NCBI RefSeq assembly: GCF_020509005.1
Contig: NC_063012.1
Coordinates: forward strand, 8,866,001 to 8,930,000
Source: Fulvia fulva
Taxonomy: Eukaryota > Ascomycota > Dothideomycetes > Mycosphaerellales > Mycosphaerellaceae
Reading direction: 5' to 3'
DNA: 64,000 nucleotides
Under the pieces are notes generated by a model, which did no database searches, was not told the DNA's origin, and saw only the letters and a program-made list of their open reading frames with translations. How positions within the stretch are numbered: the stretch's first letter is position 1; each line of letters starts with the position of its first letter. A program made the translations under genes and the position numbers. Positions 45,640-57,195 of this stretch are shown in pieces.

Positions 45640-48105
45640 ATGCCTGGAATTGACTTGATAGACCATTCGCCACAGCATCCGCAGCCCGCTGCCAAGATCC
45701 CGACGGCCTCGAACGTTGTCCTCATCGACAACTATGACTCCTTCACGTGGAATGTCTACCAGTATTTGGTGCTCGAAGGTGCAGAGGTAACGGTATACCG
45801 GAACGACCAAGTCACACTCGACAATCTCGTGGCAGCAAAGCCAACACAACTGGTCATCAGCCCTGGACCCGGACATCCCGTGTCGGATTCAGGAATCAGC
45901 AAAGATGCCATCAAGCACTTTAGGTAAGTCACCAGGATGCGTAAGCCTCGAAGCAAAGATGGAATGGGTGTGCCACCGCTGTGGATACTGGTGGCCGCGG
46001 GTGCCTTCCTGAGTGTCTGTCACGATAGTGCGGGCTCCGCTTCGCTTGTAGGTCGTTTGCAGCACTGACATATGTGCAGCGGCAAGATCCCGGTCCTCGG
46101 AGTCTGTATGGGTGAGCAGTGCATCTATTCGGTATTTGGAGGCACAGTAGAGCAAACTGGTGAGATCTTACATGGCAAGACCTCGCCACTTCGCCACGAT
46201 GGAAAGGGCGTGTACGCTGGTGTCGAGCAAGACCTTCCTGTGACGAGATATCATTCGCTTGCTGGTACACATCCGACATTGCCAGAGTGCCTCGAGGTAT
46301 CGTCCTGGATCGCGACAGGGCCTGACGGTGGCAAGGGAGTGATTATGGGCGTCAGGCACAGGGAGCTCTTGGTCGAGGGTGTACAGTTTCACCCGGAGAG
46401 CATTCTCACCAAGGATGGTCGAACGATGTTGAAGAACTTCCTTCAAATGCAGGGTGGCACTTGGGCGGAGAACGAGCGACTACAGAAGCAAACTGCCAAC
46501 ACCAGCCCAACCGCTGTCCAGCCCCAGGCCAATGGCGATAAGAAGCCATCGATCCTTGAGCGAATTTACGACGATCGGAAGGTCAAAGTTGCTGCACAGA
46601 AGCAGATCCCATCGCAGAGACCTGCAGACCTGCAAGCAGCATATGACCTCAACCTATCCCCTTCCAACATCTCCTTCCCGGAAAGGCTGCGGAAGTCACC
46701 TTTCAAGCTGTCGCTCATGGCTGAGATCAAGCGGGCGTCACCTTCGAAGGGCATCATATCACTCTCCGCATGTGCACCTGCTCAAGCACGCACATATGCA
46801 TTGGCTGGCGCCAGTGTCATATCGGTCCTTACTGAGCCTGAGTGGTTCAAGGGCAGCATTGAGGATCTGCGAAGCGTGCGGCAAGCTCTCGAAGGCATGC
46901 CAAACAGACCCGCTATATTGCGAAAGGAATTTGTGTTTGAGGAGTATCAAATACTCGAAGCACGCTTAGCAGGAGCAGACACAGTCTTGCTCATCGTGAA
47001 GATGCTAGACACTGAAACTCTTACAAGGCTCTACAAGTACTCACAGTCACTTGGCATGGAGCCACTGGTGGAGGTGAACACCGTGGAAGAGATGGAGATT
47101 GCAGTCAAGTTAGGATCGCAAGTTATCGGCGTCAACAACCGAAACCTGACCAGCTTTGAGGTCGACATGGAGACTACGACTCGGTTGATGGAGACTGTGC
47201 CCAAGGAGACGATAATTTGTGCTCTCAGCGGTATCGCAGGCCCAAAGGATGTCATCCCGTACCAGCAGAACGGCGTCGGCGCTGTGTTGGTAGGTGAAGC
47301 ACTTATGCGCGCTAAGGACACTGCGAACTTCATCTCCGAGCTTCTTGGTGGCGACTCAAAGGCAATCAATGCTAAGCCTCAACGCAAACTACTCGTCAAG
47401 ATTTGTGGCACGAGGAGTGCAGAAGCAGCTGAAGCTGCGATCCAGGCTGGCGCTGATCTCATCGGCATGATACTTGTGAAGGGCCGCAAGCGATGTGTCT
47501 CGACTGAGACTGCTCTCCAAATCTCGCAAGTCGTGCACAATAGCGAGAAGACTGCTACGCGAGTTACGGACGCCTCCACAGAAGCTGAGGGGAAAGCTAG
47601 CAGCTTCTTCGCACACCGAGCAGCACACCATATTCAGCACCCGAAGCGTGCTCTGCTCGTAGGAGTCTTTCTGGATCAGCCTCTCGAATACATCCTCGAG
47701 CAGGTGAAATTGCTGAATCTCGATCTTGTGCAACTTCACGGGTCAGAACCGCTCGAATGGGCGTCGCTCATCCCTGTACCGACCATGAAGGCTTTCAAGC
47801 CTGGCCATGCCGGCCTTGCCACTCGTGGCTTCCATTCCATGCCGTTGCTAGATCCAGGTTCGGGTAGTGGCGAGAAGCTCGATGTCTCAAGTGTCCAGAG
47901 CTTATTGCAAGGCGACGATGGTTTACGCGTGATTCTGGCTGGTGGCCTGACTCCAGATATCGTGGCAAGCACTGTGGAGTCTTTGGGTGAAGTCAAGGCA
48001 CAGTTAGCAGGCGTGGACGTCAGTAGCGGCGTTGAGGTGGATGGAGAGCAAGATCTCGCCAAGATTCGAGCGTTTGTGCAAGCAGCGAAAGACGTAGAGC
48101 TGTAG
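45640..48105 (+). CDS. trpC: Trifunctional tryptophan biosynthesis protein TrpC
   Basis: The exons are 45640-45923 and 46080-48105, giving 769 residues with the phase closing through a 156-base intron. Three enzymes are fused. The first is the glutamine amidotransferase subunit of anthranilate synthase at about 25-225 ([14 protein letters not shown], the oxyanion segment ISPGPGHP, nucleophile Cys in GVCMGEQ, His in GVQFHPES). The second is indole-3-glycerol-phosphate synthase at about 245-500 ([35 protein letters not shown]). The third is phosphoribosylanthranilate isomerase at about 525-769 ([35 protein letters not shown]). The order and length match ascomycete TrpC. It acts in the cytosol with the anthranilate synthase large subunit, encoded elsewhere. 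Confidence 0.96.
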
Positions 48106-48507
48106 ACTTTGCTCGGTCGGAATTGATACAGCGACGGTATGGCATTCCGGCTGCAGGCTACCGAACAATATCTATGTACGTAAGTGGGCTCTGAAGCGTG
48201 TCTGATTTACAATATCGAGCGATGGGCTTACGAGCGTGGTAAGCCTCGCATGTGATGCGGCTAGCTGACGGCTCACTTCGCCGCTCTCAGTCACTTGCTT
48301 CGGGGCAACATCCCTGTCCAGAAGCACAGATCTCACGAGCTTGCGGCTCGATAAAGCTCGTCGGTCCTTCTTTGACTTGACAAACAGCATCAACACCTCG
48401 TGTCTTCACATCAGCGATACCACAACCTCAACCGTGTGCCCCACATCACCCATCCACACCACACGTATCACACACCGCTGAAACCGCCACCATCATCGGA
48501 TCTCACT
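48106..48507. other. Spacer, trpC 3' flank and BRCT gene promoter
   Basis: This 402-base spacer ends in a CA-rich leader (ccacatcacccatccacacc) before the BRCT gene ATG. The ORFs here have no recognisable domain. Confidence 0.45.
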
Positions 48508-50605
48508 ATGCCACACAGCGCATTGAAGAGTTGTCACATAGTGGCAATCGGGCAGTGGAAGACAGACTGGCCGCAACCGAAGGTGAAGAAGTGGGTCGAA
48601 GAAGCTGGTGGCAAAGTCACAGCTCAGGAAAAGCTCACCGACGAGACCACACACGTGGTCTTACTCGAGAAGACCTGGAGGGACCAAGGTATCTTTGTCA
48701 AGAAGATCCTCGCTGCTAAGGAAAATGGTGACCGGGAGATTCACATCGTCAATTTCGATTGGCTCCAGGACAGTCTGCAAGCTCGTTCTAAGAGACGCGA
48801 GTCTCTCTACTCATACGAGAGAATGCAAAGGGATCTCGACGTCGCTGCTCGAAAAGCGGACAAGGAGAAAGCGAAGATCGAGAAATCTCTGCAGCCTCGA
48901 AGCGGAGCTGGCCTGATGGCTCAGGTCTACACCGAGAGCACTGATCCATTTGTGTCCGAGATTGAGAAAAAGAGGTCCGAGAGATACGCTAATGAGATGA
49001 TGCGGGTCCGCGAAGAAAAGAAGGCAGAAGAAAAGCTCATCGCGGAAAAGACGCGCGAGCGCCATGGTATCAAAGAGCTATCTGCTATCTTTCGAAGGGG
49101 CGTCAGCAGAGCCAGGAACGAGCTCCTGTCCGGTGAGTGAGCCAGCAAACCTGCTGATCGACCACCCGAGGGCATAACTTACTGACCTTTGCACAGAGAA
49201 CCACCACGTCTACATGGATCAAAGCGGCTTCCACTATGATATCGTTATCACCAAGATCGCCTTCAAGTCGAACCGTAACCATCGTCACGTCCTCACTGTA
49301 AGTCAATACCCATTCCAGCGTCAATAGCGCACTCAGTAGAGTCTCGTTCTCAACTCACGATGTTCACAGATATACGAGTCCAATGAGTTACCAAACACCT
49401 ACGCCTTCAACTGCCAGTACTCCGGCACCAATGTCGAAGTACAGAACAACATCATCGCAACCCTTGGCAGCAACTGGCCAACAGCTTTTCGCGCTTTCAA
49501 GAAAGTCTTCAAGGAGAAGACTGGTGTGGAATGGAAGGATCGGATCAAGGATGCTCGCGAGCGCTTTGACCGTGAGAAGCGTGGATTCGATGATGGCCGA
49601 GCGCCAGAGGCTGTGGACTTCGAGAAGGCGCCGTTCATATACCATCCGCCTTTATATGGGTCACGAGGCGCGGACTTGGAAGATCCAGCGCTGGATGAGA
49701 GCCCTTCCGCAAAGCCCGCGATGGTTGTGGAGGAACCGCCTCCAGGTTCGCGCGAGGCCAGCCCAGAGGTCAACGGCAACGGAGTTGTGACATCGCCACG
49801 TGAACTCAGCCCAGGTGTCGACGGCACGGTTTTCATGAGCGGTGCCAACGGAAATGGGGCCGTGACACCACTACGAGAGAGTGCGCCTGCGGAGCCATTA
49901 TCTGCAAACCCGAATCACGAGATTGCCGAGGACGACGCGTTCGAGAAGCTCATTGCTGGCACCGAAGGTATGCCAGATGGTCTGGACTTCCTCGGAGACA
50001 CAGCCTTTACTGAGCCATTCGACTTTGATGAGACCAATTTCGATGAGGCGATGACGGACGGAAACGGAGCGGGCCAGGAATTTGTCAACGAGACGCAGAC
50101 ACAGCCGAGCTCCCAGTTGCCCGACACACAAGACATGAGCGATACGCAGCCGAACTTCGAGATGCCAGAGATCCAGGAGTTTGATAACACGCAGCAGGCT
50201 TCCCAGGTGCCAGAGGGCCAAAGCTTCGGCCATACACAGGCTGCTGAGGAGGCTCACGCCTATCTCATGGCCTTCGTTGGCGAGGTCAAGCAAGAGCGGC
50301 CCTCCAGCTCTGATCGCGAGCTCTTTGGCGAAGGAAAGCCAGAAGTTGAGCTTGGTGGCTCAGTCCTGGGAAAGCGAAAGAACGATCCAGAGGTCACCGC
50401 AGAGGAGGAGGGAGTATCGTCGAAGAAGCTCGCCAACGGCCAGTCTAAGGGTGACAAGGACGAGGAGTATGTGCTGAGTCCAGAGCCGTCGACTGAGCCA
50501 ATTGCAGATCCGAGGGTTGTGGAAGGCGAGCCGCAGAGCCAGATCGACCAAGGTCCAGGATCAGGATACGTTGACTTTGGTCTCGATGATACCCAAGCAG
50601 TCTGA
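48508..50605 (+). CDS. BRCT and WGR-like domain protein with SQ/TQ cluster
   Basis: The exons are 48508-49132, 49197-49297 and 49370-50605, giving 653 residues with phases closing. A BRCT domain lies at about 1-100 (HIVAIGQWKTDWPQPKVKKW, TTHVVLLEKTW, IHIVNFDWLQDSL). A charged helix (KKAEEKLIAEKTRERHG) and a WGR-like fold at about 210-300 follow (VYMDQSGFHYDIVITKI, GSNWPTAFRAFKKVFKEKTG). WGR domains in PARPs sense DNA ends, but no PARP catalytic domain is present. The C-terminal half is acidic and disordered. At 484-532 it has eight SQ/TQ dipeptides in about 49 residues, the density of an ATM/ATR target cluster. I infer a DNA-damage response or repair adaptor. No named orthologue is known to me. 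Confidence 0.82.
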
Positions 50606-50849
50606 AAGGTGAGCGGTGCCTACAATGCTGTGAACGATCATGATACAACACCCTTCTGGTACAGTACCAATCACCTCTTGGATTTCCCTTTGCGGTATAT
50701 GTACAATAGCGGCTAGACGGACCGAGCTCATATCAGTCTGCTCTGCATTGTGAGAGCACATCTAGCTCTTGAGATGCGATCACCTCGAGACGTGACATCC
50801 AGCTCTTGGATAATGGTATTCATGTCGTGTCTGCTCTCCCAATCCTTCC

Positions 50850-51329
50850 TTAGTTACTCCTCTCGCCGTTCTTCTCCGCTCTGATCTCATCCATCTTCTT
50901 CACTCGTAGCTTGAACTCCTCGTATTGGCACTTTTCATATGAGTGTCTCTCATCCTGTTGTAATCATCAATTTCCCACTCCCTCTCTATGTTCACATCAT
51001 CGTGATCCTTACCATGCACCTCCACGGCAAGTAATAGTTGTCAAACCGGCACTTGTTCAGCGGGATAAGTAGGCTGGCGCACGAGTCTCGGTATGGCAGG
51101 GGCACTTTGTTGGCGGACATCTCTTTGCGTGTGGCTTCTGCAGGGGCACTCAGCATACGTTCATGTCCCTCTTATATGTATGTCGTGCCATTTGGCTAGC
51201 AGGAGGGAATGGTCGCATACGTCTTGGTGGGTGGGCGTCGTGGCCGTGACCGTGACCGTGGCCATGTCCAAGGCCGACGGCATCCTGCACGCTATGCGCG
51301 GCGTCCTTTACGGTCTCGGCGACGGTCAT
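50850..51329 (-). CDS. NDUFB7: Complex I subunit NDUFB7 (B18)
   Basis: The exons on the minus strand are 51329-51221, 51170-51013 and 50954-50850, giving 123 residues with both 50- and 58-base introns closing in phase. No long open frame reveals it. The core reads EATRKEMSANKVPLPYRDSC then LLIPLNKCRF, YYLPWRC and HSYEKCQYEEFKLRVKKMDE. The two CX9C motifs (C-ASLLIPLNK-C and C-MDERHSYEK-C) form the twin disulphide CHCH fold imported through Mia40. NDUFB7 sits on the intermembrane-space face of the proximal pump module of complex I. The N-terminus carries five Gly-His repeats then DAH, unusual for the family. An ATG 36 bases upstream is an alternative start. It is divergent from NUP192. Confidence 0.9.
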
Positions 51330-51678
51330 GGTGGGTGTAGTGTGGGTGGATGGCAGGTTGTGCATGGGATGGAGAGTCGCATGTGCCATGTAGCTCGAGC
51401 TGATCGGCCAAGAGTGAACAGCTGAGGGCGTGATTGGCACGGAGGACAGTCCGACGGGAAGGGTTCGGGAACTCAAGCGCGTCTTGTTTGGACTGAGCTT
51501 CGCGCTTCTGCAACAGAAAGTGAATGTCTCTCTACTAACACCCAACTCCTCCAACCCGCCCGCACATCTCGACCTTGGATCTCCTCGCAGGATGGTCGCG
51601 TGCTTAGTCCCTCGCTTCAGCTGGCTTTCCTGTCTATAAGAAATTCTCGGGCAAGAACCACCAGCATACAACAAAAAG
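51330..51678. other. Divergent promoter, NDUFB7 / NUP192
   Basis: This 349-base spacer lies between divergent starts. No other ORF is supported. Confidence 0.5.
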
Positions 51679-54600
51679 ATGGCGCCAGTGGTGGAATCCA
51701 GCTATCTGCCATCACTCGACAAATGTGTCGCCGGTGATGTCCGTCTCATATCATGGCGTACAGCATACCGAGCACTAGCCGACGAGGAAGCTGCGCTTGA
51801 GAACAACCACCTCGAAGACTTCTTCCAAGACACAGACACAACAGCAATCCTGAGCAGGCCACTCGAACCGTTTCCAGCACCTTCAGGAGATAGCGCAAAG
51901 CGGGTCGAGTCCCTCACAGCGCCGATCAATGTATCTCAGGGCAGTGGCGACGACTACAACCTGCACGAAATCACGGCAGATGCAAAATGGCTGTCAAAAG
52001 AGGTGCAGATCGAGGAGCCGGCCGCATTGCGTATGGCCATTATCGAGTGGCAGGAGAGGCCTCAGGATCAGCTGCTGAATACCGCGAGGAACGGGTCAAA
52101 TGCAATATCAAAGGCAGCGGATCTAGCAAGCTCAGCCCTGGCGAGAAGTACCTGTCGCTTCTCTGCCTCGACCACGGCACTTGCGCGACCCGCATTGGAC
52201 TTTACGGAACAAGATACGCGCCGCAAGCGCCTACTACAGGTCTATCTCAGTGAGAGGAACCATGTCGTGCGGCTTGCTGCTGATTTGGTTGGACGCAGCG
52301 CTGTTGGTAGGAACGGTTCACCAGCATCAAGCGACCGAAACAACTGGCTCGACCGTGTCGCCGGACAAATCACTGGAACTTTATGGCCAACTACCGACAG
52401 TAATGGTACTGAGCGATACTGCATGCAGTGCATCGAAAGCATCAAGCTGGCCCTGAAGCAGACGGTCGACTCAAAGTCTTGGCCCAAGGTGTACTCAGAG
52501 GATCCAGAGAAGGGACAGAGCTACCTGGACTCGCGGTATTTGCAGCTCGTCAATACACTGCGATTGCTGCTGTTCAGCTTGAATGCACCTCATCAAGGCA
52601 TTCCAGCAGCATCGACAGTCCAAGCTTGGTTCGAGGCGATGCAAGACTGTGCTTTTCTGCAAGAAGAGAGACCGTTCTTCGAGACGATCGATACGGCACG
52701 CTTGCTGATATCCGTAATTTCTGTCGAGATCCTCAAGCTGCAACTCGTTGTTGGGGAGATCATGGCTGGAGCTGGAATGGAGGCCCCTGCCTTACGAGGC
52801 AAGTCGTACATCAAGGACGAAGCACATGTGAAAGTCCTTGGTCGTATCTTGCATGCCGCTGCACAAAACGGTCTCGTTGTTGCTGCGCCAGCAATATATG
52901 CTTGGAGTATCATTGCATCTGTGATTAAAGATATCGCAGATGTTCACGTGGAGATGAGACTGGCCCAGGACGAGTTGCAAGGTACTGCTTCCCGCAGAGG
53001 GTCTCTCGACAACGGCGTTCGTACAGAGTTCGAGTTGTTCTACAACAACTGCATCCGGATAGACGAGTTCGAGACTCAGACTCGACCGACTCCTGCTCGG
53101 TTCGCCGAAGCCGCTGTGGATCATATGAACGTGTTTGCGATCATTGCACAGTCTGCCAGTCTTGCCGGCGAAGCGTATAGCTCGCAAGCCGAGTCCGTCA
53201 CAGCATTTGCTTGCAAGGAAACGCTTCTGGATCTCATCAGAGATGGTCTACCGATCGTGCAATATGATGGAATGGTGCTCGAGGCCATCCTTGCGATACT
53301 CATGCCGGCCGAAGATACCCTATTCTCTAAGCAGCAGACAATTGTCTTGGCGGGGAAAGTCTTGTATGATGCTGATCAGTTCAGGCCTGCAATTGTGACT
53401 CAAGCTTTGCTGCGATATCCATACGAACTGACGCCTATGCTGCGACTGTTCCAAGTCCTTGCAAATGCACGCACTTCGCTTGACTCGACTGGACTACCAA
53501 AGGCTGCTCAGCTACTCGAGAGTCTTTCCAGCTTTACTCAGATCACATCGTCGCGCTTCAACGAGTACCAGCTCGAGGATGAGACGAGGAACACGAACGA
53601 TATGATACTGACCGCCGATATACCGATTTTCGAGTCACGCAACGAACTCTCCCTCGCAGTCCCCGATGCTCGACGGCTACTTGGCAAGCGCAGTGTTGAA
53701 GAGGGCGAGCAGAATCCTTTGATCATCGCCGCAGGCACCTCTGGCGTGATCCTCACAGACAACCGCCCATTCGTCTTGAGGCTCGATCATGCGCACTCAG
53801 CTCTCGAGTACCTGGGCCTACTGCTATATACTTTCGCCGGCAGTAGCCAATTGACGCCAGCAAGCACGCATGCGCAGCTCGATCGATTCTCAGCCACCGA
53901 AGTGATACTGCTGTTTGACGCTCTACTCTCGGCAACGATGCATGATGATGCACACAACGATGACGCGCTTTTCATCCTTGGCCGCCTGAGCTTCACCCTG
54001 CCGGCGCAGTCAGACATAGTGTCTGTGGTCGCGGAGATCTTCGAGACTGAGCTGTTGGCTCATCTCAATCAGGAGGCGCAAGAAGGCTCGGTCGGGCTTG
54101 CAACGGCTTGCGCAGAGTTTATCAACGTCTTGCTCAAGATCTCGCCGGAGCGAGTGTGGTCGATTTTAGCACGTAGTAGCTTGCTTGGTGTAACGGACGG
54201 TGCAATCTCTTTGGTGCAAGTGGTACTTTCCGAGACACAATCGCAACGATACGGCTTCCTCAAGACATGCGTTCGGTTACATTCACTTCTGCTCGACGAC
54301 GCCATTGCTGGAACGATCAAGCGGAGGAGTCAGCCGGCTCGCCCAGCGAATCGTTTCGCCTCTCAACAAGATACGCAGGACTCCACGCCTGAGCGGACTA
54401 TGAGCGGGATTCTCAACGCATATCAAAAGATCCTATTTGAGATCCTACGAGAACAGCAACGTTGGCGATTCGACGTACCGCACGAACGATCGACAATTGC
54501 TACAGGAATCTTGGACTCGTTTTCCAAACTGCTCAAGAGCACACAAGGCGTCGATCTCTCAAAAGAGCCCAGCAAACGCCTGACCGGCGTACTGGCACCT

Positions 54601-57195
54601 GCTGCACAGTCGCTATTAAATTGTTGTATGTCCACGAGCGGAACCAGCGTCATGGCAGAGGTCTTTACAAGTATGCTGCCAGCAGCACTCTCTGTTGCTG
54701 AAGATGCATTTCCCACGCAACTCCGGGAAAACCTCATCAGCCAAACGAGGTCACTGTTCCGCTTTTTGACGATCCTCACTCGCATAGTGAAGACTGGACT
54801 GGCACCATCGCAGAGCACGCAAATGACACACGCACAGGCCAGGACATTCTCACTTCAGCTCCTGCAGAACGTCCCACTAATGGCAATGCTGCTTGCCAGT
54901 GACCATGGATTCAAAATTGATATGTTCCCCTTGCTCTCTGAGCTCGTGCAGGCTGCTACCCTAGGAGGTGGGGATCCCCCATCGATACTCGCGCTGCTGG
55001 ACGAAGATGCTCAAAAGTGCCTGCTCACGATTCTCACACAGCTCGACCGGCCCTTGTGCGACGTACAGGTTGAGCGGCAGGTGTGGGATTTTCTCTCTGC
55101 GATCATGGACAGTAAGCAGCACTACTTCGCGGTCTACCTCTTGACAGGACAGCTACCAAAAAAGGGCCGACAGCAAGATACAACGAGTCAACTGAAAGAA
55201 AGACCGATACTTACATACGCCCTGAACAAGTTGTCAACGATCTCGGTCTTGGCACCAGAACGTGCTCTCGGAATGTTGCGATTCGTAGCCACCGCACAAC
55301 GCTCTTGGGCACGGGCAACCCAGCAGTTGCGAGATCATTCAGAGTTTCTCAAGTATACTCTTGCCTGGATCGAGACTATTGGAATCGCAGTGCGAGACCC
55401 TTCCCCGGGAGCCGCGATCATAGCCGCGAAAGAATGCCAGATGGCTGCCTACCTGTGCGAAATATTCGCCATCACTCTCCACGCCGAATTCACGACGGGC
55501 GATCGAAAACTTCTCCCCAGCTTGTTGCCCAAGCTGGCAACGTTGCGAGATCACGGTGTAACAGTCAATGCCTACAACAGATCACTGCATAGCAATCTGG
55601 CGAAGAATTTCACCATCAAGTTTACCGCTGGTGAGCTCGTTGACTTCAGGCGGACGGCAATAAACCCTGCTATATACGGACCCGACTATTTCTACGACAG
55701 AGGACTAGCAGCTAGTGTCTTGCAACACGACCCATCTTGGCATGGTAAGATACGTGGGCCAAATCAGGGGTTCTCTGACGAGTTCTCTCGTGCAAATGCC
55801 AACTTGAGCTTGTTGCATGCACAAACGAAGTTACTGAGCAGCTGGCAGAGGTTAGCGACAACTCTTTGCGAATGTGCGAGCCAGGAATCAGACTTGCAGC
55901 TTGAGCTTGCCAAGATTGCAGAACGCTGCTTGCAGGAGAATGCTGGCCCTCAGCTCGATCAGCCTGGAATAGCTGATGTCTTGGACATCCGGATCGAGCT
56001 CGCCTTCGTGCTGATATCGAAACTGGTATCCCTGAAGGTCGATTTCAGCGTCATGCAAGATCTTCTACCAGCAGCCTGGACGCTGGTAGGGACCTCGCCA
56101 GTGGACTATGACATTGCAAGCGCCTCAGACGATGTCAGCTATTACCGCGAGCTCCTGCACGTGCTGTATCTGTCAATACAACCACACATCTACAGCAAGA
56201 GAGGGAGTGAGCCACGGTCTGGAAACGACAGCCAACTCATGTTCTTGAATCCGGCCGTCGCCTCAAACCTGATCGATATTGTCGGCAAGGTCATTGCTCC
56301 TGGATTCCGTGCTCTCTGCGCGAACTTGCATAATGACCTGGAGCTGGCGTTGCCGGCCGACTTTGCCCTTCTGACGGCGTTACTGAAGGCTATCTTGGCA
56401 GTGCCAGAGGTCAACTCTGTGCACACGCTGCTGGCAGACATTGTGGCTGGCTCGTCACTCATACGTGGCGCCGTCAGCCTGTACTCCTGGTCAGACCGCC
56501 TGGCGGAAGCGACGGCGCAGGATCCGGTCTATGGCGAGGTAGCCATCACCTTCCTACTCGCGCTTTCTACCGTTCGACCGATCGCGGAGCAGATGGCGCT
56601 GGAAGGTGTGCTGAGCCAACTTGCATCAGCCAATCTTTCGAATTACTTCAGGAAGCCTGGGGGCAAAGGTCCATTCGATGAACCCAGCCGCATGTTCGTC
56701 ATCTGGGCTCAAGGACTCCTGCCACTTTGCTTGAATCTTCTCGATGCTGTAGGCGCGCCACTGGCGGCAGAAATCGCAGCATTCCTGAACACATTCCCAG
56801 AGCAGCTCAGGAGGGCTGAAACAGCACTGCAGAACACAGCTCCCAGTCCCCGTGAGCCAAAGGCCGGCACTGTCACGCTCAGTCTGGTCTCCGAAGCGCA
56901 CAGCTTGACAATGCTGGCGCTCATCCTGAAGTCGGACATAGCGCTCGGCGCAGCAGAAGGCGTGAACGCAGCTGACATTCCAAGTCTAGCCTACAACTTG
57001 GAGGTCGTGAAAGACCACGCGGCATCTCTCATAAGAAGCAGACGGAGTCTTGCCGACCGGCTAAAACCTACTAACGCCATGGAAGAGAGATGGCTGAAGG
57101 CGACGACGCCCTCGGACACGGACAACGTGCTGTTGGACAAAGTCGTGAAGGAGATAAACAGTATGCTCGCGAGCTTTGGAGATTCTGATGCGTAG
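51679..57195 (+). CDS. NUP192: Nucleoporin Nup192 (Nup205 family)
   Basis: This is a single open frame of 1838 residues starting at ATG 51679, with no intron needed across 5.5 kb. It is largely alpha-helical, as expected for the solenoid scaffold. Recognisable family stretches are the N-terminal WRTAYRALADEEAALENNHL and DAKWLSKEVQIEEPAALRMA, plus TDNRPFVLRLDHAHSALEYLG and the late segment YGPDYFYDRGLAASVL. Nup192 is an inner-ring scaffold of the nuclear pore, binding Nic96, Nup53 and Nup145N. The length is slightly above the roughly 1700 residues usual in yeasts. The tail carries disordered Pro-rich loops (TAPSPREPKAG). Confidence 0.93.
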   Translation: MAPVVESSYLPSLDKCVAGDVRLISWRTAYRALADEEAALENNHLEDFFQDTDTTAILSRPLEPFPAPSGDSAKRVESLTAPINVSQGSGDDYNLHEITADAKWLSKEVQIEEPAALRMAIIEWQERPQDQLLNTARNGSNAISKAADLASSALARSTCRFSASTTALARPALDFTEQDTRRKRLLQVYLSERNHVVRLAADLVGRSAVGRNGSPASSDRNNWLDRVAGQITGTLWPTTDSNGTERYCMQCIESIKLALKQTVDSKSWPKVYSEDPEKGQSYLDSRYLQLVNTLRLLLFSLNAPHQGIPAASTVQAWFEAMQDCAFLQEERPFFETIDTARLLISVISVEILKLQLVVGEIMAGAGMEAPALRGKSYIKDEAHVKVLGRILHAAAQNGLVVAAPAIYAWSIIASVIKDIADVHVEMRLAQDELQGTASRRGSLDNGVRTEFELFYNNCIRIDEFETQTRPTPARFAEAAVDHMNVFAIIAQSASLAGEAYSSQAESVTAFACKETLLDLIRDGLPIVQYDGMVLEAILAILMPAEDTLFSKQQTIVLAGKVLYDADQFRPAIVTQALLRYPYELTPMLRLFQVLANARTSLDSTGLPKAAQLLESLSSFTQITSSRFNEYQLEDETRNTNDMILTADIPIFESRNELSLAVPDARRLLGKRSVEEGEQNPLIIAAGTSGVILTDNRPFVLRLDHAHSALEYLGLLLYTFAGSSQLTPASTHAQLDRFSATEVILLFDALLSATMHDDAHNDDALFILGRLSFTLPAQSDIVSVVAEIFETELLAHLNQEAQEGSVGLATACAEFINVLLKISPERVWSILARSSLLGVTDGAISLVQVVLSETQSQRYGFLKTCVRLHSLLLDDAIAGTIKRRSQPARPANRFASQQDTQDSTPERTMSGILNAYQKILFEILREQQRWRFDVPHERSTIATGILDSFSKLLKSTQGVDLSKEPSKRLTGVLAPAAQSLLNCCMSTSGTSVMAEVFTSMLPAALSVAEDAFPTQLRENLISQTRSLFRFLTILTRIVKTGLAPSQSTQMTHAQARTFSLQLLQNVPLMAMLLASDHGFKIDMFPLLSELVQAATLGGGDPPSILALLDEDAQKCLLTILTQLDRPLCDVQVERQVWDFLSAIMDSKQHYFAVYLLTGQLPKKGRQQDTTSQLKERPILTYALNKLSTISVLAPERALGMLRFVATAQRSWARATQQLRDHSEFLKYTLAWIETIGIAVRDPSPGAAIIAAKECQMAAYLCEIFAITLHAEFTTGDRKLLPSLLPKLATLRDHGVTVNAYNRSLHSNLAKNFTIKFTAGELVDFRRTAINPAIYGPDYFYDRGLAASVLQHDPSWHGKIRGPNQGFSDEFSRANANLSLLHAQTKLLSSWQRLATTLCECASQESDLQLELAKIAERCLQENAGPQLDQPGIADVLDIRIELAFVLISKLVSLKVDFSVMQDLLPAAWTLVGTSPVDYDIASASDDVSYYRELLHVLYLSIQPHIYSKRGSEPRSGNDSQLMFLNPAVASNLIDIVGKVIAPGFRALCANLHNDLELALPADFALLTALLKAILAVPEVNSVHTLLADIVAGSSLIRGAVSLYSWSDRLAEATAQDPVYGEVAITFLLALSTVRPIAEQMALEGVLSQLASANLSNYFRKPGGKGPFDEPSRMFVIWAQGLLPLCLNLLDAVGAPLAAEIAAFLNTFPEQLRRAETALQNTAPSPREPKAGTVTLSLVSEAHSLTMLALILKSDIALGAAEGVNAADIPSLAYNLEVVKDHAASLIRSRRSLADRLKPTNAMEERWLKATTPSDTDNVLLDKVVKEINSMLASFGDSDA

